Below, piece after piece: positions 44,502 through 53,223 of a DNA stretch of 64,000 nt (positions are counted from its first letter, which is position 1; every line of letters starts with the position of its first letter). The position numbers were made by a program, and so were the translations under genes. The notes below the pieces were generated by a model. The model saw nothing but the letters and a program-made list of their open reading frames with translations. It was not told where the DNA came from and searched no databases. This DNA is from Phycisphaeraceae bacterium. Its GTDB lineage: Bacteria; Planctomycetota; Phycisphaerae; Phycisphaerales; Phycisphaeraceae. The stretch covers positions 124,001 through 188,000 of the forward strand of contig JAVKCD010000018.1 of the NCBI GenBank assembly GCA_040222855.1. The letters are read 5' to 3'.

Positions 44502-45236
44502 TCAGTACCAATCCAGGACCCGCTCTGCTTGCTGCTGAAGCCTTATCGAGATACTTGCGATGACTCTCAGGCAATACAAACAAGCAAGCACTTCGAGTAT
44601 CAGAATGACTCCTGACTGAAGCAGCAGCATGATGAATCCATAACTCACAAACCTGTTCATAAGACTATCCGGGTCAGACGCGATATTGCCAAGCATGTAA
44701 GCCATCGTGACGGTGAAGACGATCATGTAAAACACCGGTTGAAGAAGATCAAGTATCCACCACTTCACAGCATCAGCAAGTGTGTGCTCAACACTGTAAA
44801 CACCATCTGCTTCGGGTGTGGATGCCCTGACCACTCGTCGAATCATCAGATATGGAACGAACCACCAGGCGATCGGAATCAGCCACCAGACCCAGGCCAT
44901 GGTCGGTGAAGTACGGACTGAGTTGTCTCCAAGAGCGAGCAGGTTAGTGACGATCCTGTGACACCAGACCAGAAAAACAATGCCCGCGAAAAGGTAAGCG
45001 ATCTGCGTGATCCAGTCTGTGATCTGCGTGGCGAGAGCCACCCCAATGGACAATGCGGACTCCGGCTGCGTGCCAGGCTCATGGGTGTAGGCGCTGTCTC
45101 CCAGAATAAGCGATGCAGCCAGCAGAGCCATGAGGTTTAGCAGCATCATGGCAATGTATAGCCAAGTAGTGATGGCCACCCAGCGGCTGAGTTCGCCGTG
45201 AGGAAGATAGTCTTCGGGGGTGTAGCTTCTCACCAT
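44502..45236 (-). CDS. DUF4328-type membrane protein (second copy)
   Basis: A 244-residue protein with five to six hydrophobic segments. WVWWLIPIAWWFVPYLMIRRVVRAS and LVWCHRIVTNLLALGDNSVRTSP match the DUF4328 family (tail region: W-H-R-x-x-x-N, P-x-x-W-W-x-P). The start ATG overlaps the stop of the upstream gene by one base. It is a tandem paralogue of that gene, which suggests the two proteins work together, or as a heteromeric membrane unit. The function of DUF4328 is unknown. Confidence 0.72.
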   Translation of the reverse strand: MVRSYTPEDYLPHGELSRWVAITTWLYIAMMLLNLMALLAASLILGDSAYTHEPGTQPESALSIGVALATQITDWITQIAYLFAGIVFLVWCHRIVTNLLALGDNSVRTSPTMAWVWWLIPIAWWFVPYLMIRRVVRASTPEADGVYSVEHTLADAVKWWILDLLQPVFYMIVFTVTMAYMLGNIASDPDSLMNRFVSYGFIMLLLQSGVILILEVLACLYCLRVIASISIRLQQQAERVLDWY

Positions 45237-45976
45237 CACAACCCCCGATACCGCCCGCCCCCCAGATTCGGCGGGAGGTTGACCTCGTCCGCTTTCTGTT
45301 GCTGCATCTGAGCAAAGACGACCTCGGCTTTCTCGTCCTGCATGCGCGAGTAGTCGCGGACCATACCGATGAGATAGACCGCCGACGTGATCCCGGCCAC
45401 TACAGAAAACGCGCTGAAGATCATCGCCGCCTGCGCGTTGTTCTGATCGATCATGGTGCTGGCAATGCCGTCGCAGAGCCCGCCAAGCAGAACCATCGCC
45501 CACCAGATCGCGACGCGGCTGGGGGTCGGGTCGGAGAGGTGATCGATGTCGCCGGTGTCCTCCCTCGCCGCCAGAGCGATCTGCTTCATCACCCTGAAGG
45601 GCATCACGAGGTTGGCGAACGGGACCAGGTGCCAGAGCCAGGCACCGTGTGGGCTCGCCGCCACGCCACGGACACCCAGCGCGTGGCTGTTCTTGATCGC
45701 CCGGTACATCCAACGGAAGTAGAACACGATCGAGGCAATGGCCGCGACGAGAAAGAGCAGCCAGCAGAAACCCATCAGGGTTGCCAACAGGGCCTCCTGA
45801 TCGGAGACGTACTCGACGTCGAGATCATCCCACGTCTGCGGGAACTGCTGCCTGCCGATGGCATCAAGCGCCGTCGCGGGGAGCAGCGTCACATAGGTGG
45901 CGATCGTTGTGACGACCACCCATCCCCCAAGGGCTTTGGGCGATCGGTACTCGTCGGCGTAGACCTGTGTTCTCAT
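45236..45976 (-). CDS. DUF4328-type membrane protein (first copy)
   Basis: A 246-residue membrane protein with four or five hydrophobic segments. FYFRWMYRAIKNSHALGVRGVAASPHGAW and WHLVPFANLVMPFRVMKQI are the DUF4328 core (a mobile Arg/Lys-rich loop between helices). GGGAG 7 bases before the ATG at 45976 favours this start. The C-terminus is soluble (QDEKAEVVFAQMQQQKADEVN). It is followed without a gap by a second DUF4328 gene. The function is unknown. Confidence 0.75.
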   Translation of the reverse strand: MRTQVYADEYRSPKALGGWVVVTTIATYVTLLPATALDAIGRQQFPQTWDDLDVEYVSDQEALLATLMGFCWLLFLVAAIASIVFYFRWMYRAIKNSHALGVRGVAASPHGAWLWHLVPFANLVMPFRVMKQIALAAREDTGDIDHLSDPTPSRVAIWWAMVLLGGLCDGIASTMIDQNNAQAAMIFSAFSVVAGITSAVYLIGMVRDYSRMQDEKAEVVFAQMQQQKADEVNLPPNLGGGRYRGL

Positions 45977-46159
45977 GCGGGACTCCCGGTTAGGCCCTGA
46001 AAGCATAAGGTTTTCGCCGACCGCCCGCGATGGCGGTTGCTGCCGATCGCGTTCCGGAATATAGTTGTTGGAACAAGGAATAAGCCGCCCCGCTGCGGTG
46101 TTAGCACGGGACGGCTAATGTTGATGGACACGATTGATACCACGAACCGGAGACCCGCC

Positions 46160-46726
46160 ATGCTTCGCAACCTGATGATGGTCACGACCCTCGCCGTGAT
46201 GGCCCTGACCGCGCCTGCCTGGGCTCAGGAGACCTACGAACTGGACACAGCTCACACCTCGATCGTCTTTAAGGTCGATCACGCGGGCCGGAGCTTCACG
46301 TGGGGTCGGTTCAACGACTTCAACGGCAGCTTCACGATCAACCGCGAGAACCCCGAGCAGTCGCGCTTCGGCTTCACGGTGCAGGCCGAGAGCCTCGACA
46401 CCAACCACGACCGCCGCGATGGCCACCTGCGCTCCGGCGACTTCTTCAACGTCGCCCGTTACCCCGAGATCACGCTCACGAGCAAGACGATCGAGCCCAT
46501 CGAGGACGGTCTGCGTGTCACCGCTGACCTGACGCTCCTGGGCGAAACCCGTGAAGTGACCTTCGACCTCGCCGAGATGGCCGAGGGTGAGGCCCGTGGC
46601 AACTACTACAAGGGCTATGACACCGAGCTGACCATCCAGCGCTCCGACTTCGGCATGGAGTACGGCCTGGGCGGGATCGGCGACGACGTGACCCTCTATG
46701 TCAGCTTCGAGGGCATCCGCCAATAA
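46160..46726 (+). CDS. YceI-family secreted lipocalin-like protein
   Basis: A 188-residue protein. A signal peptide (LMMVTTLAVMALTAPAWA) precedes the mature domain ETYELDTAHTSIVFKVDHAGRSFTWGRFNDFNGSFTI, then VQAESLDTNHDRRDGHLRSGDFFNVARYPEITLTSK and LTLLGETREVTFDL. All are YceI hallmarks (eight-stranded lipocalin-like barrel that binds isoprenoids or amphipathic molecules, often in the periplasm). The ATG at 46160 has GGAG upstream. Nothing on this stretch indicates its ligand. Confidence 0.92.
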   Translation: MLRNLMMVTTLAVMALTAPAWAQETYELDTAHTSIVFKVDHAGRSFTWGRFNDFNGSFTINRENPEQSRFGFTVQAESLDTNHDRRDGHLRSGDFFNVARYPEITLTSKTIEPIEDGLRVTADLTLLGETREVTFDLAEMAEGEARGNYYKGYDTELTIQRSDFGMEYGLGGIGDDVTLYVSFEGIRQ

Positions 46727-46798
46727 TCCCCCCCGCATTAGGCTTCGAGTCCCCCGTCAAGCGAAGGGGGCACGAGGCTCAGACATTGGAGATTGGTG

Positions 46799-47701
46799 AT
46801 GCAGCCGGACGACCCGCAGTGGATCTTGATGGGCGTGCTCCCGCAGGCCGTGGCGGTTGGGGTGGTGACGCTGATCCTGACGCTGCTCCTCGGCAAGCTG
46901 ATGCCGAGAAAGGCCGCCGCTGCGATTGTGCTTGGCGTCTCGGCGGCGTTTGTCTGGAGTTGGCTGACGATCCTGGGGATGCCGGACTGGCCGCCTTCGA
47001 CCGAGCGCGACTGGCTGCTGGTCGCGGTGCTGCCCGGAGCGATGGTGATCGGCCTGCTGTCGAGTCTGAGCAAGATTGAACCCGTCGTATGGATCGGGCG
47101 GGTGATGCTGTACGCCGTGATTCCGTATCTCGCGGTCGTGGACTCGCCTTATCTCGATGCTGAATCGTCACGCGGCTGGCGTGAAGCGGAGCGGGCTCTA
47201 TGGCTAGGCGGACCCGCAGCAGCACTGCTGATGATCCGGGTGCTGATGGCGCTGCGTGGGCGTGGTGACACGGCTCGGCATCGCGGGTTAGCCGTTGGCG
47301 TCACCGGCATCGCAACCGGAGCCCTGTGCCTGATGTCCGAGGCGGCGGGGACCGGGCAGTTGGCGATCGCACTTGGCGCCGGGCTTGTTGCGGCTGGTGT
47401 TGGTTTGTTGATCACACGGTCGGGTCCGATACAAGCAAGACTTGAAGACGTGGCCCTCCCGGTACTCGGGATGCTGATGCTCAGCGGGATTCAGTTCGGC
47501 GGGGTGTCGGTGCGGCACGCATTGACTCTGACCGCGGGCCTGACCGCGTGGGCAGCGCTCGGCGTGATCCCGATTCTGTCGAGCCTCCCGCTGATCGGCT
47601 GGTTGGGCCGATGGGTCGTGATGCTCGGGCTCATCGCATGGCCGCTGGCCGAGACGGCGATCGCTTTTTCGCAGGATCAGTCGGACGACTACGGCTACTG
47701 A
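46799..47701 (+). CDS. Polytopic membrane protein of unknown function
   Basis: A 300-residue protein with about eight to nine hydrophobic helices, beginning at residue ~15 (VAVGVVTLILTLLLG) and continuing to the C-terminus. No motif is recognised. It starts MQPDDPQWILMGVLP. GGAG lies 7 bases upstream of the ATG at 46799, in contrast to the TTG and GTG codons just before. It is followed by an SDR gene with a 22-base gap. Role unknown. Confidence 0.68.
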   Translation: MQPDDPQWILMGVLPQAVAVGVVTLILTLLLGKLMPRKAAAAIVLGVSAAFVWSWLTILGMPDWPPSTERDWLLVAVLPGAMVIGLLSSLSKIEPVVWIGRVMLYAVIPYLAVVDSPYLDAESSRGWREAERALWLGGPAAALLMIRVLMALRGRGDTARHRGLAVGVTGIATGALCLMSEAAGTGQLAIALGAGLVAAGVGLLITRSGPIQARLEDVALPVLGMLMLSGIQFGGVSVRHALTLTAGLTAWAALGVIPILSSLPLIGWLGRWVVMLGLIAWPLAETAIAFSQDQSDDYGY

Positions 47702-47723
47702 TCCGATGCCCTACCATCGGGTG

Positions 47724-48650
47724 ATGGCTCACGACGCGCCCACGACAACACCCGCCACGCTCATCATCGGCTGCGGCTACCTCGGCCGCCGTCTCGCCGA
47801 GCGTTTGATTGCCAGCGGGCAGCCGGTCTACGGCACCACCCGTGGAGAGAGCCGTGCTCGTGAACTGGCGAGACTGGGCGTGCGCCCGCTCATGCTCGAT
47901 GTCACGCAGAAGCTCACGTTGACGGCGTTGAAACCCGCGATCGACGAGCCCGCCATTAATGTCGCCTACATGGTTCCTCCGGGCCGGCCGCGAACGCATC
48001 CGGGGCCTGAGGTGACGGTGCGAGAAGGGATCGCCAACACGGTGCGGGCACTCAAAGGGGCAACGGTGCGGCGTGCGGTGCTGGTGTCATCCACAGCGGT
48101 CTATGGCGGGGCGTCGGGTGAACGTGTTGACGCTGACACGTCCGCGCGACCGGCTCACACTCGCGGGCAACTACTGCTCGATGGCGAAAACTCATGGCTC
48201 GCTGGCGGCGATGCGTTTCGCGTGCTCCGGCTGGCGGGGATCTACGGCTGCGGTCGTGTCGTCGGATTGGAGGCGGTGAAGAATCAATCGCCGCTCATCG
48301 GTGATCCTGAGGCGCTACTCAATCTCATTCATGTCGAGGATGCCGTCTCGCTGCTTGACGCCATGCTCAACACGTCCTGTGGCCGGATTGAGGTCGGTGC
48401 CGATGGCCACCCCCCTGCTCGCCAGGCGTACTACAGCGACCTCGCCGCACGGCTTGGTGTCGACCCGCCTCGGGTGATGACCGAAGCCGAGGCGCAGGCC
48501 GAGCTGGGCATTGACCCCGCTTCACTCCGTCGCGCCGGATCGAAGTTTGTCGATCCTGGACCGACCATTCAGCGCACCGGTTGGCGGCCGCGTTTCATCG
48601 ATCACCGCATCGGGCTTGATGATGCCCTAAGCGACCCCGCCGAAGGCTGA
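47724..48650 (+). CDS. NAD-dependent epimerase/SDR (YeeZ-like)
   Basis: A 308-residue protein with LIIGCGYLGRRLAERLIASG near residue 15 (NAD-binding GxGxxG variant), AVLVSSTAVYGGASGERVD, LRLAGIYGCGR and LNLIHVEDAV, all features of extended/atypical SDRs related to YeeZ. The Tyr-x-x-x-Lys active site is not evident (no YxxxK after the SST motif), typical for the YeeZ branch, which is often described as atypical. The start could be the ATG at 47706 (6 residues more). Substrate unknown. The gene sits directly before the helicase gene. Confidence 0.82.
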   Translation: MAHDAPTTTPATLIIGCGYLGRRLAERLIASGQPVYGTTRGESRARELARLGVRPLMLDVTQKLTLTALKPAIDEPAINVAYMVPPGRPRTHPGPEVTVREGIANTVRALKGATVRRAVLVSSTAVYGGASGERVDADTSARPAHTRGQLLLDGENSWLAGGDAFRVLRLAGIYGCGRVVGLEAVKNQSPLIGDPEALLNLIHVEDAVSLLDAMLNTSCGRIEVGADGHPPARQAYYSDLAARLGVDPPRVMTEAEAQAELGIDPASLRRAGSKFVDPGPTIQRTGWRPRFIDHRIGLDDALSDPAEG

Positions 48651-48673
48651 ACCGGCCCTGCTACACTGACGGC

Positions 48674-50950
48674 ATGCATCGAACGGACCTCGATCCACAC
48701 ACCGCTGGCCTCGACCCTCTTCTCGACGGGCTCACCGAGCCCCAGCAGGAGGCGGTGGTTCACGTCGATGGCCCGCTGCTGGTCCTCGCCGGCCCCGGTT
48801 CGGGCAAGACCCGGGTGATCACCCGGCGGATCGCCCACTTGATCGAGCGCGTCGGCATCGCGCCCTGGAACGTGCTGGCCATCACGTTTACCAACAAAGC
48901 CGCCGGCGAGATGCGCGAGCGTGTCGGCCAGCTCCTGACCGAGCGTCAGTCTCGGGCGGTCACCATCGCCACGTTCCACAGCCTGTGCGCCCGGCTGCTG
49001 CGGATCAATGCGGAACGACTCGACCTGCCGCCCGGTTTTTCGATCTACGACACCGCCGATCAGAAACGCGCGATGAAAGAGGTGCTCTCCGACCTGGAGA
49101 TCAGCACGAAGAACTTCCCGCCCGCCTCGATGCTCTCAGCGATCAGCACCGCCAAGAACGATCTGATCGACGCCGAGACCTTCGCCCGCGAGGCTCAGGA
49201 TTTCTACCGCAAGACCGTCGCCCGGGTCTACACCAAGTACACCAAGGTCCTCAAGCGGAATCACGCCCTGGACTTTGATGACCTGCTGATGCGGACCGTC
49301 GACCTGCTCGAAGGCGTCCCCGAAGCCGCCGCGGAGCTGCGCGAACGCTACCAGTACATCTTGGTTGATGAGTATCAGGACACCAACGGGGCCCAGTTCC
49401 GCATCGCCGAGCTGCTGGCCCAGGGCCACAAGAACCTGTGCGTGACCGGCGACCCGGATCAGTCGATCTACGGCTGGCGCGGGGCCAACATCCAGAACAT
49501 CCTCGATTTTGAGAGCCACTTCCCCAACGCGCTGACGGTTCGGCTCGAACAGAACTACCGGTCGAGCGCCGTGATCCTGCGTGTCGCCGACGCGCTGATC
49601 CGCAACAACCGGGCGCGCAAGCACAAGGCCCTGTGGACCGACAACGCCGACGGCGAACCGGTCACGGTCTCCCGCTGCCGGGATGAGCACCACGAGGCCA
49701 AGTGGGTCGTCGATCGGTTCAAAGAGCTCAACGAGGAGGGTGTCGCCTGGGGCCAGATGGCGATCTTCTACCGGATGAACAGCCTCAGCCGTGTGCTGGA
49801 AGAGGCGTTCCGAGACGCGGGCATCCCGTATCAGATCGCTCGCGGGACCGCGTTCTACGACCGCGCCGAGATCAAGGATGCGCTCGGTTATCTCCAGGCG
49901 ATCGTCAATCCGGCGGACGAGGTCGCGTTGCTGCGGATCATCAACACGCCCACCCGGGGCATCAGCGACAAAACGGTCAAGGCCATTCAGGCCACAGCGA
50001 CACGCCACGACCTGGGCTTCATCGACCTGATGCATCGCCCGAACGATGTCGCGGAACTCGGCACCCGCGCGGTGACGAGCGTCGAGGCGTTCGCCACCAG
50101 CATGAAACGCTGGCGTGCGTGGACCGATCCATCCCAACCGGACGCCGCCGACCGCCCGGCGAGCCTCCGTGACCTCGTCGATCAGGTCCTCCGGGAATCC
50201 GGGTTGCACAAGCACTACGCTGAAGACAAGTCGGACCCCGATCGCGAGCGTCTGGCCAACCTCGCCGAGCTGGTCACCTTCGCACAGCAGTTCGAGGAGC
50301 ATTTCCTGCTGGAGACGGTTGAAGAACTCGGCCAACCAACGCCGCACCTTGGCGACCGGCTGCTTGCCCTGCTCGAACGGGTCGCGCTGGTCTCGGATGT
50401 GGATGGCGTGGCCTCGGATCAAGGCTCGGTCACGATGATGACCCTGCACGCGGCCAAGGGGCTGGAGTATCCGACAGTCGCGATCGTCGGCGTCGAGGAT
50501 GGCCTGCTCCCGCACGACCGCTCGCAAGGCTCTGAGCGCGAGATCGAGGAAGAACGCCGCCTGCTGTTCGTCGGTATCACCCGTGCGATGAAACGACTCT
50601 TCCTGACTCATGCGAAATACCGAGCCAGTTATGGCCAGTCCATCGCGACGATCCCGTCGCGATTCCTCAGCGAGTTGCCGCGCGAAGAGCTGATCCAGGT
50701 CGAGCCCGAGTCAGCGGAGATCGATGACTTCCTCTCCGCGGCCAGCGCGCGACTCCAACGACGCTCCGCGATGATGCAGGAGAGCGCCTACCCGGAGGGT
50801 TCGCTCGTCCGCCACCCGCAGTTCGGCCTCGGACGTGTCCTCGATGTCGCGGCCTCGGGTGCCCACACCAAAGCCCGGGTCCAGTTCAACACCGCTGGCA
50901 CGAAAACCCTGATCCTCCAATACGCCCGGCTGGAGCTGGTCGAGTCATGA
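48674..50950 (+). CDS. UvrD/PcrA/Rep-type ATP-dependent DNA helicase (SF1)
   Basis: A 758-residue helicase with the full SF1A set: Q-motif LTEPQQEAV, Walker A AGPGSGKT (K45), ITFTNKAAGEM, TFHSLCARLLR, DEYQDTN, GDPDQSIYGWRGAN, LEQNYRSS, TLHAAKGLEYPTV and VGITRAMKRL. It is most like PcrA/UvrD in length, with the C-terminal ~60 residues (VRHPQFGLGRVLD) forming the tudor-like end. It acts in DNA repair and in removing RNA polymerase or RecA. It overlaps trpF by an ATGA junction. The gene has a weak Shine-Dalgarno. Confidence 0.93.
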   Translation: MHRTDLDPHTAGLDPLLDGLTEPQQEAVVHVDGPLLVLAGPGSGKTRVITRRIAHLIERVGIAPWNVLAITFTNKAAGEMRERVGQLLTERQSRAVTIATFHSLCARLLRINAERLDLPPGFSIYDTADQKRAMKEVLSDLEISTKNFPPASMLSAISTAKNDLIDAETFAREAQDFYRKTVARVYTKYTKVLKRNHALDFDDLLMRTVDLLEGVPEAAAELRERYQYILVDEYQDTNGAQFRIAELLAQGHKNLCVTGDPDQSIYGWRGANIQNILDFESHFPNALTVRLEQNYRSSAVILRVADALIRNNRARKHKALWTDNADGEPVTVSRCRDEHHEAKWVVDRFKELNEEGVAWGQMAIFYRMNSLSRVLEEAFRDAGIPYQIARGTAFYDRAEIKDALGYLQAIVNPADEVALLRIINTPTRGISDKTVKAIQATATRHDLGFIDLMHRPNDVAELGTRAVTSVEAFATSMKRWRAWTDPSQPDAADRPASLRDLVDQVLRESGLHKHYAEDKSDPDRERLANLAELVTFAQQFEEHFLLETVEELGQPTPHLGDRLLALLERVALVSDVDGVASDQGSVTMMTLHAAKGLEYPTVAIVGVEDGLLPHDRSQGSEREIEEERRLLFVGITRAMKRLFLTHAKYRASYGQSIATIPSRFLSELPREELIQVEPESAEIDDFLSAASARLQRRSAMMQESAYPEGSLVRHPQFGLGRVLDVAASGAHTKARVQFNTAGTKTLILQYARLELVES

Positions 50951-51615
50951 GCGTGCGGACCCGGATCAAGATCTGTGGGATTCGTCAGCCCGATCACGCC
51001 CGTGCGGCGGTTGCCGCAGGAGCCGACGCCATCGGGATGGTGTTCGTTGAAGGATCACCACGGCGTGTAACGCTCGAGGAGGCCCGTGCCGTCGCTGCGG
51101 CCGTCCCGGCGTTCGTCGATCTGGTGGGGCTGTTTGCCGACCACCCCGCTGAGGAGACCCGGAGGATCGCAGAGGCCACCGGCATCCACACGATTCAGCT
51201 TCACGGCCATGAGTCGCCGGGGATCCTCGAACAACTCCGGGACCACCGGGTCATCAAAGCCCTGCCCTTCACCGATGATGCCTTCGCCCAACACGGCGAC
51301 TGGCTGCACAACCCCCGCGTTCGGGCCATCCTGTGGGATACCCCGCCCGAAGCTGATGGAGCGTGGGGCGGAACCGGGAAAAAACTGCCCTGGCATCACC
51401 TCGCGCAGCTCCTCGACACCGCCGAAGCCGGCGGATGGCCGCCGGCCATCCTCGCCGGCGGGCTCAACGCCGAGAACGTCGGTGACGCCATCGCCACCGT
51501 GCATCCCTACGCCGTGGACGTCTCCTCGGGCGTGGAGTCATCGCGTGGGAACAAAGACATCCTGATGATCGCCACTTTCTGCCGTGCAGTGCGCGCAGCG
51601 GATGCCACTCGCTAA
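50947..51615 (+). CDS. trpF: Phosphoribosylanthranilate isomerase
   Basis: A 222-residue TIM-barrel enzyme of tryptophan synthesis. RIKICGIRQPDHARAAVAAGADAIGMVFVEGSPR holds the catalytic Cys (ICG); HTIQLHGHESP is the mid-barrel, ILAGGLNAENVGDAI the phosphate site and VDVSSGVESSRGNKD the catalytic end (VSSGVE). The start overlaps the helicase stop (ATGA), so it is translationally coupled to it. The next gene is trpS, which suggests a shared tryptophan theme, though the other trp genes are elsewhere. Confidence 0.94.
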   Translation: MSVRTRIKICGIRQPDHARAAVAAGADAIGMVFVEGSPRRVTLEEARAVAAAVPAFVDLVGLFADHPAEETRRIAEATGIHTIQLHGHESPGILEQLRDHRVIKALPFTDDAFAQHGDWLHNPRVRAILWDTPPEADGAWGGTGKKLPWHHLAQLLDTAEAGGWPPAILAGGLNAENVGDAIATVHPYAVDVSSGVESSRGNKDILMIATFCRAVRAADATR

Positions 51616-51627
51616 GCTCATCCACCC

Positions 51628-52632
51628 ATGACCGACTCGACTCCCATGAAACGCGTGCTCTCCGGCATCCAGCCCTCCGGCCAGTTGCACCTGGGCAACT
51701 ACACCGGCGCGATCAAACAGTTCATCGACCTGCAGGCCGATCACGAGATGTTCATCTTCATCGCCTCCTACCACGCCCTGACTTCGGTGCGGGACCCCGA
51801 GGTGCTGCGCGCCAACATCCGCCAGGTGGCGATCGATTACATCGCCTTCGGGCTCGACCCCGAGCTGGCGAATGTGAGCCTCTACCGCCAGCAGGACGTG
51901 CCCGAGGTCACCGAACTCGCCTGGCTGCTCGGCTGCGTCTGCCCCAAGCACATGATGGACAAGGCGACCAGCTTCAAGGACAAGGTCGCCCGCGGGCTCC
52001 AGGCATCGATCGGCCTCTATACCTACCCGGTGCTCCAGGCCGCCGACATCCTGTCCGTCGATCCCGACCTCGTGCCGGTCGGCAAGGACCAGGTCCAGCA
52101 CTGTGAGATCACCCGTGACCTCGCCCAGAAGTTCAACCACCACTTCTGCCCCGAGGATCAACCGGTCTTTCGGCTGCCGGATTACCGCATCCGTGAGGCG
52201 GCCGCCGTCCTACCGGGCATCGACGCCCAGAAGATGAGCAAGAGCTACGACAACACCATCGACCCGTTCATGGATGAAAAACCGCTCCGCAAGCGCATCA
52301 TGAAGATACTGTCGGACGCCACGCCGCTCGAAGACCCCAAGGATCCCGAGGCCGACACCACGTTCCAGGTTTTCCGCGCGATCGCAGGCGAAGACGATCC
52401 GCGAACCGCCGACCTCGCTGCTCGCTACCGCGCTGGTGGGCTCGGCTACGGCCACGCCAAACAGGAACTGTTCGAGTTGATTCTCGAAAGCTTTAGCGTA
52501 GCGAGACAACGCCGAACTGAGTTGATGAACGACCCCGGCTACATCGAGCAGGTTCTCAAGGACGGTGCGGAACGGGCGCGAGCCAAGGCACGCGAAGTGC
52601 TCGACCGTGCACGGTCTGCCGTCGGTCTCTGA
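51628..52632 (+). CDS. trpS: Tryptophanyl-tRNA synthetase
   Basis: A 334-residue class I synthetase: SGIQPSGQLHLGNYTGA (HIGH-type), AWLLGCVCPKHMMDKATSFKDK, PVLQAADILSVDPDLVPVGKDQ and KMSKSYDNTI (KMSKS) with the usual length. The ATG at 51628 lies 12 bases after trpF. It charges tRNA-Trp. No attenuator or Trp leader was seen upstream, since the gene is tightly packed after trpF. Confidence 0.96.
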   Translation: MTDSTPMKRVLSGIQPSGQLHLGNYTGAIKQFIDLQADHEMFIFIASYHALTSVRDPEVLRANIRQVAIDYIAFGLDPELANVSLYRQQDVPEVTELAWLLGCVCPKHMMDKATSFKDKVARGLQASIGLYTYPVLQAADILSVDPDLVPVGKDQVQHCEITRDLAQKFNHHFCPEDQPVFRLPDYRIREAAAVLPGIDAQKMSKSYDNTIDPFMDEKPLRKRIMKILSDATPLEDPKDPEADTTFQVFRAIAGEDDPRTADLAARYRAGGLGYGHAKQELFELILESFSVARQRRTELMNDPGYIEQVLKDGAERARAKAREVLDRARSAVGL

Positions 52633-52662
52633 TCCCGGTCTAGAAGAGAAGATTGACGGGTC

Positions 52663-53115
52663 TTAGGCGCTCTTGGAGAGACCGTCGAGCGCGGTCTGCT
52701 GCGCCTGAGGCGTCACGCCATCCTGCTGGTCAACCCCGCTGCTCTTTTCGATCAGCAGTTGCCAGGTCTCACGCTCGTAGGCGACCAGCTTGGCAGCTTC
52801 TTCGATTTTAGCGGCATCGCGGGTCATGTTGGCGTCGATCAGCAGCTTGTAGATGTAGTTGTACAACGCGGTGAGCTTGTCGCAGATCTCAGGAGCCGCA
52901 TCCCGATTCAGGCTCGTCGATAGCTCCAGGACGATCTTCTGGGCCTTGACCAGGTTCTCGTAGCTCTGCTCAAAGTTCTTCGCCTCCAGACCGGTCTTGG
53001 CCTGATGGCAGAACCGCAGGCAGCCGTCGTAGAGCATCAGCCGCAGCTCTTCCTTGCTGGCGGTCATCACCTTGGTGCGGAGGTACGGGTTGGGTCCTTT
53101 GGGCTTACTGATCAC
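52663..53115 (-). CDS. fliS: Flagellar export chaperone FliS
   Basis: A 150-residue helical chaperone that prevents early assembly of flagellin. NPYLRTKVMTASKEELRLMLYDGCLRFCHQAKTGLEAKNF is the diagnostic opening (Y-x-x-x-x-V-x-T/S), and YNYIYKLLIDANMTRDAAKIEEAAKLV lies downstream. It starts at GTG. The gene is expressed after fliD with about 110 bases between, as in many flagellar operons. Its C-terminus has a longer polar tail than usual. Confidence 0.92.
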   Translation of the reverse strand: MISKPKGPNPYLRTKVMTASKEELRLMLYDGCLRFCHQAKTGLEAKNFEQSYENLVKAQKIVLELSTSLNRDAAPEICDKLTALYNYIYKLLIDANMTRDAAKIEEAAKLVAYERETWQLLIEKSSGVDQQDGVTPQAQQTALDGLSKSA

Positions 53116-53223
53116 GTCTTGTTCTTCCGCGAGAGGCCGGGGGCGGGGTTACGACACCCCGCGTGCTATCGGGAGGTTCAAGGGCCCTTCGTGAGCCCGC
53201 GGGCATCAACGACCGATAAACCG

